Below, one piece after another: positions 7,909-14,065 of a DNA stretch of 55,288 bases; position 1 is the first letter of the stretch; each line of letters starts with the position of its first letter. The notes beneath the pieces are model-generated. The model searched no databases and was not told the DNA's origin. It saw only the letters and a list, made by a program, of their open reading frames with translations. The stretch is from Phycisphaerae bacterium (GTDB lineage: Bacteria; Planctomycetota; Phycisphaerae; Sedimentisphaerales; Anaerobacaceae): the NCBI GenBank assembly GCA_021736645.1, contig JAIPFM010000177.1, positions 1-55,288 of the forward strand. The letters are read 5' to 3'. A program made the translations under genes and the position numbers.

Positions 7909-8037
7909 TCAGTGCCCTGACAGTTTCGGTGCCGGAAAAGCAGCGGTCTTCCTGGCCGCCTGCTTCAAACGCCGAACGTGAATGCGTTGTCCTCTGGATA
8001 ACGGCCTTGCTGCAGTCTTGCTGTCCTGGTGTGCCAT
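7909..8037 (-). CDS. Small basic 42-residue peptide, hypothetical
   Basis: The ORF reads MAHQDSKTAARPLSRGQRIH and continues to KLSGH, 42 residues in total. It is rich in Lys/Arg/Ala and has no membrane segment. Support for translation is a strong Shine-Dalgarno sequence (AAGGAG) nine bases before the ATG. It also has a promoter-like TTTACA/TATGCT pair upstream and a position at the head of the FlgM-like/ECF gene set. Peptides of this composition are often stress-induced nucleic-acid-binding proteins, but no family is recognised. It could instead be a leader peptide. Confidence 0.45.
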   Translation of the reverse strand: MAHQDSKTAARPLSRGQRIHVRRLKQAARKTAAFPAPKLSGH

Positions 8038-8085
8038 GGCAATCAACTCCTTGTTTCTGCAATTTGAAGATCTTTGTTACTATCC

Positions 8086-8146
8086 GACCCATAGCATACG
8101 CTTGTATACCCCCCTGTAAATCAGGGAACTTTCTGATTTCACTGTC
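8086..8146 (-). promoter_or_regulatory. Promoter and shared 39-bp element, copy 1
   Basis: The stretch 8108-8146 matches 10462-10500 at about 32 of 39 positions. Its core on the plus strand is CCTGTAAATCAGGGAA, containing the palindrome CCCTG-TAAAT-CAGGG. On the minus strand the core supplies a TTTACA -35-like hexamer with TATGCT 16 bp downstream, pointing at the 42-codon ORF, FlgM-like and ECF genes. This makes it a likely regulator site overlapping the -35 box. Confidence 0.5.
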
Positions 8147-8304
8147 GGAAACCTGGATCGATCTTTGTAAGGTAGAACACTGACACACGTGGACTGAATT
8201 TCGTACAGAAAAATAGGAAGGAACCCTGATTGCCGTGAATTCCTGGGATGGTAGAATGTCTGTGAAAGTCAGATCAGAGACTTGAAATCTTATAATGTAG
8301 GAAT

Positions 8305-8607
8305 ATGGCCATGAAGACCGTGAAAGCAGACACAAACAAGAAGTCCAAGATTGTTCAGTTGAATTCGAAACCCACTGCTGATGTAAAGAAAACCGGCAGG
8401 TCGCCAAACAACACCCTGAAAGTGACCTCCACCGATCCTCCAAAACAACAGACCACACACGACATGATTGCTCAACGTGCCTGGTCTATCTGGATGTCCA
8501 AGGGCTGTGTGACTGGTCAGGACGAGACAAACTGGCACCAGGCAGAGTTGGAATTAAGGAATACCGGAAATTGTAAAGGTAGCGGTTTTGACACAGACAA
8601 AGAGTGA
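8305..8607 (+). CDS. DUF2934 domain protein
   Basis: The protein has 100 residues. A lysine-rich, probably disordered N-terminal half (KADTNKKSKIVQ and onward) precedes the compact motif IAQRAWSIWMSKGCVTGQD followed by NWHQAELEL. This is the DUF2934 signature: an I-A-x-x-A-x-x-x-W helix, a G-x-x-x-G-x-D turn, then W-x-x-A-E-x-x-L. DUF2934 proteins are small cytosolic proteins of unknown function. They are frequently found near stress and general-response genes in soil bacteria. A TATAAT (8291-8296) lies immediately upstream, giving a very short leader. The gene runs directly into the next ORF, whose GTG/ATG region overlaps its stop, so the two are probably translated together. Confidence 0.7.
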   Translation: MAMKTVKADTNKKSKIVQLNSKPTADVKKTGRSPNNTLKVTSTDPPKQQTTHDMIAQRAWSIWMSKGCVTGQDETNWHQAELELRNTGNCKGSGFDTDKE

Positions 8608-8612
8608 GGAAC

Positions 8613-8816
8613 ATGTTTATGGAAGAGAAGAAGAACACTCAAATCGATTCAACGCAAAAGACCTCAAAAACACCCACGTCTGACACTGTAAAGCAACGCT
8701 CGGTCAAATCGAAGATGCCTCGGACACCAAAATCTCCGATCCCTCATACTGACCAGGATTGTCCGTTCGAACCCGATGATTATTCTTATTACAGGGATGA
8801 CAACGCAGGCGACTAG
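8613..8816 (+). CDS. Small hydrophilic hypothetical protein
   Basis: The protein has 67 residues if ATG 8613 is used; a GTG at 8604 would overlap the DUF2934 stop. It is low-complexity and rich in Lys, Thr, Ser and Pro (KTSKTPTSDTVKQRSVKSK), with an acidic C-terminus (PFEPDDYSYYRDDNAGD). No known domain is seen. GAGTGAGGA just upstream serves as Shine-Dalgarno sequence. Its composition resembles the disordered N-terminal half of the preceding DUF2934 protein, suggesting related roles. Confidence that it is expressed is moderate because of the coupling to the upstream gene. Confidence 0.45.
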   Translation: MFMEEKKNTQIDSTQKTSKTPTSDTVKQRSVKSKMPRTPKSPIPHTDQDCPFEPDDYSYYRDDNAGD

Positions 8817-9072
8817 CTCACTGAACACATGCAGCGAATCAATTCTCTGACATCAGCAGTGGCTATACATGAATTGATATCTCACAGAATCTGACCATGT
8901 TCATAAGCATTCGAGGCTGCCATGCCATACGACTAAAATTTCGGGAGTTTGCTCACGTGTCTTTCGGGGTCTGCATCGAACTTGGCCAGACAGTCTTTGC
9001 CCTTTCTGACTGGGGCAATTTAAGCATGAGCACGCCCTTCTACATTCAGCTTCAATCTTACCAGTACAGTGT

Positions 9073-9729
9073 TCACCTCCTAGGTATTCGCGGCCAGGGC
9101 AGGGCAGTTATCTCTATGGAAGATATCTTGCTCTCTATTTTAGGGAGTAATTCCATTAATTGCTCTTTATCGAAGAAGAGGGTTTCATCCAGTGAAGCGG
9201 TTTCCGCGATCACGAGGCATATCTGATTCCCGGCAACCAACATATATTCAGACTGGACGGAGGTCTTCGCTTCCATAAACGCGGTTCTACCCCCCCCCTT
9301 CCGCCGAACGGCAATCCCCTGTTTTTCAGCCGACTTAATCTGCTCATCCAGTTCATTGTCAGTCTCAAAAAAATGCATGTAGATACCCAACATATGAGAA
9401 CTGCTGGTTTCCGATCTCAGCGTCACTGAACGCCCAATCAACCACATAGCTGGAGATTTACTGTCCAGGTAAAAGGATCCACAGACATTTCCCCTGCCTA
9501 AGTAACCTTCGTCCTTATCATATTTATTAAGATCGTTCAGACCTGGTATCCGGGCTGACATTTCCTCCCAGCTAATGATATATTCAAGGTCTGGTAAATT
9601 ATGAGTTAGCTGATAGTGTGCACCATTAGTTTGAGCCGGAGAAGATTTGCCGCAACCTGTGACTACTGAAATGAGAAGAATGGCTATCAGGATCAAGAAC
9701 GGGTTGAGACCTGTGCGTCTTCTTGTCAT
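9073..9729 (-). CDS. Hypothetical lipoprotein
   Basis: The protein has 218 residues. The start at 9729 is chosen because AAGGAGA lies nearby upstream and the sequence begins with an ideal lipoprotein signal: MTRRRTG, a hydrophobic stretch (FLILIAILLISVV) and the lipobox TGC. Longer reading upstream would place the signal internally. The mature part has no recognised domain. It contains a small sequence around IISWEEMSARIPGL, a segment on responses of side chains (MWLIGRSVTLRSETS) and a basic GIAVRRKGGGRTAF patch. Six consecutive plus-strand C residues at 9294-9300 encode Gly codons there. Probably an envelope protein; it stands alone between DUF2934 and the outer-membrane barrel gene. Confidence 0.65.
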   Translation of the reverse strand: MTRRRTGLNPFLILIAILLISVVTGCGKSSPAQTNGAHYQLTHNLPDLEYIISWEEMSARIPGLNDLNKYDKDEGYLGRGNVCGSFYLDSKSPAMWLIGRSVTLRSETSSSHMLGIYMHFFETDNELDEQIKSAEKQGIAVRRKGGGRTAFMEAKTSVQSEYMLVAGNQICLVIAETASLDETLFFDKEQLMELLPKIESKISSIEITALPWPRIPRR

Positions 9730-9842
9730 GACTGTGTCTCCTTGACATGAAGTGTCCTTTGAAACAAAACCAGGGCTATGCCTAAGGCATAGCCCCAAAA
9801 AAACTCTAAGTCTTCCTTCAAGCGAGGATTTTGTACTGCAGA

Positions 9843-10370
9843 TTACCAGCGAATACCCATGCCGATGGAGTAGACGAAGCGACCATCGTCCAGACTATTG
9901 TTGGCCTGGTCAGTATCCTTGAACAGAACCTGATACTCGGCATTCACATAGATAAATGTGGACGGATTGAGAAATTGCTTGACCCCTACTTCCGGTCCTG
10001 CGATGAACTGCTCCTTGACGTTGTCGCCATAGAGGTAACCGATGTTGGCACCCACAAAAGGCCTGCATTTCCCTGCGTTGAAATGATAATCCAGAGCAAA
10101 ACGTGTTGATCCGCTGAATGTTTGATCACTGCTGACATCTGCGAAATTGAGCTCCTGACGAACAGCCACGGCAGTCTCATTGGTAATAAACTCGCTCAAA
10201 CCCAGATTGAAGGACAACACTGTGTTGTCAAATTTCTTGTCACTGTTGCCGCCGCCTCCCAGGGTAAAGGTGTGGTCTCCCTTTGTAAAGGCGGGAATGT
10301 CTTGAGCCCCCCATGCGACTGAGGTGACCAAGATCATGGCTGTCCATAGCAATACATTTTTTTTGTACAT
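9843..10370 (-). CDS. Outer-membrane beta-barrel protein (small OmpW/OmpX-like)
   Basis: The protein has 175 residues. It has a signal peptide (MYKKNVLLWTAMILVTSVAWG) with an AQ cleavage site. Alternating hydrophobic/polar strands follow, and the C-terminus is GIRW with a final aromatic, the standard signal for BAM-dependent insertion. About eight strands can be drawn, so a small eight-stranded barrel is likely. The start at 10370 follows GGAGA with five-base spacing; the upstream in-frame start would bury the signal peptide. Its promoter region holds copy 2 of the 39-bp element, with TTTACA and GATAAT 17 bp apart, so it is probably co-regulated with the ECF sigma operon. Confidence 0.75.
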   Translation of the reverse strand: MYKKNVLLWTAMILVTSVAWGAQDIPAFTKGDHTFTLGGGGNSDKKFDNTVLSFNLGLSEFITNETAVAVRQELNFADVSSDQTFSGSTRFALDYHFNAGKCRPFVGANIGYLYGDNVKEQFIAGPEVGVKQFLNPSTFIYVNAEYQVLFKDTDQANNSLDDGRFVYSIGMGIRW

Positions 10371-10432
10371 CTGTTTCTCCTTTTTCAACCTCTTGAACAT
10401 TGGCTGTAACTGACCAATATCAGTTAATTACA

Positions 10433-10500
10433 TTTAAGTGTGATCATTATCAGGCCTAAGAACCCGCCTGTAAATCAGGGAAGATTCTGGTTTTGATGTC
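10433..10500 (-). promoter_or_regulatory. Promoter and shared 39-bp element, copy 2
   Basis: The element at 10462-10500 is the partner of 8108-8146. On the minus strand it reads CCCTGATTTACAGGC, giving a TTTACA -35 hexamer, and GATAAT follows after 17 bp. This would drive the outer-membrane barrel gene with a leader of about 55 nt. The palindrome arms here are CCTG/CAGG, with the outermost pair lost compared with copy 1. Confidence 0.55.
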
Positions 10501-10564
10501 AGCGATTTGACCGACAAACGTCGGTTTCCCCTGCTGATCTCAAGCCCTTTTCGCTGTGAATTCC

Positions 10565-10592
10565 TTGATTTTGTCCAGTATCTATTTATAAT
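10565..10592 (+). promoter_or_regulatory. Sigma-70-type promoter for the histidine kinase gene
   Basis: TTGATT and a perfect TATAAT are separated by 16 bp, followed by GGGCCT. The predicted leader before the ATG at 10626 is about 27 nt and contains a GGGAAA Shine-Dalgarno-like run. Confidence 0.6.
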
Positions 10593-10625
10593 GGGCCTAT
10601 TGTTTGCTTTAGACGGGAAATAAAC

Positions 10626-12209
10626 ATGGGCCTTTCAGAAGATCAAGACACAAGATTCAAACCACACAGTCCAGGCACGCCAGAGACCTCTCAGGGCAAT
10701 CACGTTGATTGTCAAGACTTGTACAAAGAATTGCCTGTAGGATTTGTCATTCTGGAAAGAAGTGGAAAAATTCGGTACTGCAATCCGCTTGCCAGCTCTT
10801 TGCTGGGCATGAAGCAGGCAACCCTGAGTGATCAATTGCTACCTGATTTTGTCGATCCTTCAGAAAAAGGCCATCTGTTCCTGCACATATTTGAAGTTTG
10901 CCAAACCGGGCAGCCCGCCCACTGTGAAGTCAAATTTGCATATAGAGGCAAGACAGCCCGTCATGCCGAACTGCGGAGCATCGCGGTTCCAGATCCCAAG
11001 CGACCCTCCAAAACTCTCTGCCACACAGCCATACTGGATATGGGTACACGTCATTCACAGGTGGAAAACCTTTTGGCCCACATCCAGGAATCCAAACGCA
11101 GGATCGAGCAATCCACGGCAGATTTGGCGCGGTCCAGTTCGATGCTTCTCCAGGAGACCCAGGAACTCGAAGACATCGAGGCCAGACTGGATCGCACGAA
11201 CGCCTTATTTGACAAGGTCTTTGACACCTCCTATCTGGCCATTGCCATGCTGGACCTAAAGCTCAACTTTATCCGGGTAAATCACGCTTTTGCCCGAGGT
11301 ATGCAACAATCACAGAACTATTCTCATGGGAAGAACTATTTCTCCCTGTTTCCGGACGATGAGGCCAGAGTCCTGTTTGACCAGGTCTTGGACACAGGCG
11401 AACCCTTGATTGAATTCGCCCGTCCCTTTGTGCACGGCGAAGGCAAGAGTCAACAGCGTTCCTGGTGGGACTGGACTGTGAGTCTGGTTTCCGATGCCCA
11501 GGGACATCCGGATGGATTGCTGCTCTGCATGACCAACGTGACCCAACGTGTGGAATTGGAGCGGCAACTCATGCAAATCACGGACAGGGAACAGAAACGT
11601 CTGGGGCGAGAACTGCATGACGGTATGGCTCAACTGTTGACTGCCATTTCACTCAAAACCAAGGTCCTGGAACAAACAGTGGCGCAGAAGATGCCCGAGT
11701 CACTCACAACCATTCGGGACATCGCTGAGCTGCTGCGCGAAGCCACGATTCAAACTCGTGATCTTTCGCGTCTCTTGAATCCCACCGTGGTTGAGGCTGA
11801 GGGCCTGATCCCTGCGCTGGAGGCCCTGTGCCAGGAAACCATGCGCCGCATGAATGTCACGTGCGAATTGCATTGTGAGGACTCAATGCCATCATTTACA
11901 CCTGCCGTCGCAGGTCATCTGTATCGCATTGCCCAGGAATCCATCACCAATGCCATTCGACACGGGCAGGCCAAACACATTTGCATTGAATTGTTTATAG
12001 AGAAAAATCGTCGAGTCCTCCAGATCTCAAATGATGGTACGCCTTTTTCTCTAACGGCCCTGAAAACCACACAGGGGCTTGGCACCAAGGGTATGCAGTA
12101 CAGGGCTGAAGTCATTGGCGCCAATTTTACCATTGAACCTGACGCGCACGGGCGCACCATTATGCGATGTGAGCTGGCTCGCGCCATTACCCTGCCATCG
12201 ACTGAGTGA
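10626..12209 (+). CDS. PAS-PAS sensor histidine kinase (HisKA_3/NarX type)
   Basis: The protein has 527 residues with no transmembrane segment, so it is cytosolic. The first PAS domain spans about residues 30-135 (LPVGFVILERSGKIRYCNP). A coiled coil covers about 140-195, and a second PAS covers about 195-310 (VFDTSYLAIAMLDLKLNF). The DHp helix is of the HisKA_3 class with phospho-acceptor His331 in GRELHDGMAQ. The HATPase domain shows the N-box around residues 436-446 (AQESITNAIRHG), the G1 box SNDGTPF and the G2 box GLGTKGM. This architecture phosphorylates NarL/FixJ-type regulators, and one lies at 13173. Two small genes between them look like damaged copies of a receiver and of this DHp helix. 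Confidence 0.92.
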   Translation: MGLSEDQDTRFKPHSPGTPETSQGNHVDCQDLYKELPVGFVILERSGKIRYCNPLASSLLGMKQATLSDQLLPDFVDPSEKGHLFLHIFEVCQTGQPAHCEVKFAYRGKTARHAELRSIAVPDPKRPSKTLCHTAILDMGTRHSQVENLLAHIQESKRRIEQSTADLARSSSMLLQETQELEDIEARLDRTNALFDKVFDTSYLAIAMLDLKLNFIRVNHAFARGMQQSQNYSHGKNYFSLFPDDEARVLFDQVLDTGEPLIEFARPFVHGEGKSQQRSWWDWTVSLVSDAQGHPDGLLLCMTNVTQRVELERQLMQITDREQKRLGRELHDGMAQLLTAISLKTKVLEQTVAQKMPESLTTIRDIAELLREATIQTRDLSRLLNPTVVEAEGLIPALEALCQETMRRMNVTCELHCEDSMPSFTPAVAGHLYRIAQESITNAIRHGQAKHICIELFIEKNRRVLQISNDGTPFSLTALKTTQGLGTKGMQYRAEVIGANFTIEPDAHGRTIMRCELARAITLPSTE

Positions 12210-12360
12210 GCCATACCTGCCCCCAATTCAATGGCTGTCAGCAATTCCCCTGACAGACAAAACAGGTAGTTGCCTGATACCTTTTTCTGGCCCAAGTCCC
12301 TATAGTAAGGCCTGTGGCATTTATTAAAAGCACCCAGTTGAATATTCAAGGAAACCCACA

Positions 12361-12807
12361 TTGGAAATGCAGACAAAAGGCCGCATAGCCATCATCCACC
12401 CCCACACTACATTGAGAATAAGCTTAAAAGACTTGATTCAGTGTGAGGCAGGGTATAGGATTGTTTTTGAAAGTGATCACCCAGCCATATCAGTCGACGA
12501 CCTGCTCAGTACCGCGTCAGATATTATCATTACGGATGGCGCGTCCCTTCAGGCAATCACTCAGTTGACGAGTCTGTGCTCAGATCAACATGTCCGAAAC
12601 ATGCCGATTCTGGTGTTGTCCCCGAGTGACGAAATGGTCGACATCAAATCAGCCTTTCGAATGGGTGCCAAAGGCTATATCCCTCTGGATCAAGTGGCCC
12701 TGGAATTGATAGACGCCATTGGGTGCCTCATAGCCGGACAACTCTACATTGGGAATGCCCTGCAAACCACACTGCCCAGCGCTATCATCCAGGAAATTCT
12801 ATCCTGA
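12361..12807 (+). CDS. Stand-alone degenerate receiver-domain protein
   Basis: The protein has 148 residues and consists of a single receiver-like fold (GRIAIIHPHTTLRISLKDL; DIIITDGAS; PILVLSPSDEM; FRMGAKGYIPLD) without an output domain. Aligned with the full regulator at 13173, the acidic pair DD is replaced by His-Pro, and the conserved Lys of GYLMK becomes Leu in GYIPL. The Asp at the phosphorylation position (TDG) is kept. Normal metal-dependent phosphorylation is therefore unlikely. I use the TTG at 12361 because AAGGA lies eight bases upstream; an ATG at 12367 is possible. The stop is one base from the start of the next gene, so the two are translationally coupled. Confidence 0.7.
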   Translation: MEMQTKGRIAIIHPHTTLRISLKDLIQCEAGYRIVFESDHPAISVDDLLSTASDIIITDGASLQAITQLTSLCSDQHVRNMPILVLSPSDEMVDIKSAFRMGAKGYIPLDQVALELIDAIGCLIAGQLYIGNALQTTLPSAIIQEILS

Positions 12808-12808
12808 G

Positions 12809-13084
12809 ATGGTCGAAAAAGAACGCACCCTATACTCAAGTCAGGACCAGACTATGGACCCAGATCTGCACCAGATCAGACAGGAACTGCTGGAACATGT
12901 CAGCCAGATCCTGACCGCTATTTCCATGAAAAGCAAAACCCTGGAACAACGCTTGACGCAAGACAACCCTCAAGAAGCCCGCGCTGCCAGAGAAATCCAT
13001 GAACTGGCCAGGCAACTGATCGTCAGCAACCGCCAGATGGCACAACGTCTAGGCACCCATCCCAAGCCAGATGAGAGCGTATAA
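12809..13084 (+). CDS. Stand-alone DHp-like protein lacking the phospho-histidine
   Basis: The protein has 91 residues. Its core ELLEHVSQILTAISMKSKTL aligns without gaps to ELHDGMAQLLTAISLKTKVL of the neighbouring kinase. Over the 22 positions ending in LEQ, 13 are identical. The acceptor His331 of the kinase falls on Leu28 here; a His at position 30 is two residues out of register. There is no ATPase domain. The second DHp helix (AAREIHELARQLIVSNRQMAQ) also parallels the kinase (IRDIAELLREATIQTRDLSR). It begins one base after the stop of the degenerate receiver gene. Likely role, inferred: it dimerises with the kinase or binds the response regulator without transferring phosphate. Confidence 0.7.
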   Translation: MVEKERTLYSSQDQTMDPDLHQIRQELLEHVSQILTAISMKSKTLEQRLTQDNPQEARAAREIHELARQLIVSNRQMAQRLGTHPKPDESV

Positions 13085-13172
13085 AATCTCATTTTTTGAT
13101 TTGGCGGATGTTGCTTTGGCAAGTATTGTAGAGCCTATCATGAAGTCAACCTGAATCGAAAAAGGATACCCA

Positions 13173-13826
13173 ATGCCACAGACGCGCATCTTCATAGTGG
13201 ATGACCACCCGATTGTGAGGGACGGCCTCAAACTCCTGATCGATCACCAGGACGATCTGACTGTGTGTGGTGAAGCAGACGACATCAAGAGCGCACTCAG
13301 GGGCGTGGCTCAGGCCAAACCCGATGTGGTGCTCACGGACATTACACTCAAGGCCTCGGACGGCCTGGAACTGACCAAAGATCTCAAAATCCTGTATCCA
13401 GATCTGCACATCATTGTCTTGTCCATCCATGATGAATCGACCTATGCAGAACGGGCGCTGCGTGCAGGGGCCCAGGGCTACCTCATGAAGGAGGTGGTGT
13501 CAGATCACATCATCGAGGCCATCCATACGGTATGCCGTGATGAAATCTTTGTCAGCGACCAGATCGCCAAACGATTGCTGCACAAGATCGTGGGCGGCAA
13601 GTCGACACAGACCGCCTCCGGAACCGATGCCCTGAGCGACAGAGAGCTGGAGATCTTCAAGCTCATCGGCCAGGGATTCAAGGCCTCTCAAATCGCCAAA
13701 CAGCTCCACCTCAGCGTCAAGACCGTGGAGACGTACAGGGCTCGGATCAAGGAAAAACTCGACATCAAAGACGCGGGCAGCCTACTTCAATTCGCCATAC
13801 AGTGGGGTCACACGCCCCAGGATTGA
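13173..13826 (+). CDS. NarL/FixJ-family response regulator
   Basis: The protein has 217 residues. The receiver domain (residues 1-120) is intact: acidic pair in FIVDDHPIVRDGL, phospho-Asp in VVLTDITL, and the conserved Lys in GYLMKE. The C-terminal LuxR-type HTH (LSDRELEIFKLIGQGF, then IAKQLHLSVKTVETYRARIK) binds DNA as a dimer, normally on inverted repeats. It is the expected partner of the kinase at 10626. The start ATG at 13173 follows an AAAAGGATA Shine-Dalgarno sequence. The 88-bp gap from the DHp-like gene is AT-rich and may hold a separate promoter. It converges with the LapA-like gene, leaving only two bases between the stops. Confidence 0.92.
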   Translation: MPQTRIFIVDDHPIVRDGLKLLIDHQDDLTVCGEADDIKSALRGVAQAKPDVVLTDITLKASDGLELTKDLKILYPDLHIIVLSIHDESTYAERALRAGAQGYLMKEVVSDHIIEAIHTVCRDEIFVSDQIAKRLLHKIVGGKSTQTASGTDALSDRELEIFKLIGQGFKASQIAKQLHLSVKTVETYRARIKEKLDIKDAGSLLQFAIQWGHTPQD

Positions 13827-13828
13827 GT

Positions 13829-14059
13829 CTAACCCTTGTCTTTCGCTGATTGTTTACCTGATCTTTTCAGAAAACCACTTCCAAAAAGCGTGCCAGTGAC
13901 AAACCCCGCCACAAAGGTAATGATCAGGAGCAGTGCTCTGGGCATACTGATCGTCATAAACAGAAGCCGCGTGTCCACCACCTGGGTGTTTTGCAGGATC
14001 ACGATTAGGGAACCGATCAACACCAGGGACACGAGTATGATTCTGACTTTTACCATCAT
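13829..14059 (-). CDS. LapA-like (DUF1049) small membrane protein
   Basis: The protein has 76 residues and two hydrophobic segments (IILVSLVLIGSLIVIL and LLLIITFVAGFVTGTLFG). They are separated by the short N-T-Q-V-V-D-T-R-L-L-F turn typical of the LapA/DUF1049 family, followed by a basic tail. LapA proteins sit in the inner membrane and take part in lipopolysaccharide assembly or its control in enterobacteria. Here the neighbours are a beta-CASP nuclease six bases upstream, then CorA and MscS, so the wider role is not clear. The two alternative ATG codons at the start (14059 and 14056) are adjacent. Confidence 0.75.
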   Translation of the reverse strand: MMVKVRIILVSLVLIGSLIVILQNTQVVDTRLLFMTISMPRALLLIITFVAGFVTGTLFGSGFLKRSGKQSAKDKG

Positions 14060-14065
14060 TCGCCC

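Noticed and set aside
7871..8458. 195-codon minus-strand frame across the 8.0-8.4 kb spacer
   Set aside because: It overlaps the DUF2934 gene and the shared promoter element, and the 42-codon ORF in another frame has a much better ribosome site.
8897..9226. 109-codon plus-strand frame after the small hydrophilic protein
   Set aside because: It runs into the end of the lipoprotein gene on the opposite strand and lacks any recognisable feature.
12230..12300. Possible third copy of the 39-bp element after the kinase gene (TTCCCCTGA...ACAGG)
   Set aside because: The spacing between the arms is five bases longer than in the two good copies and the flanks do not match.
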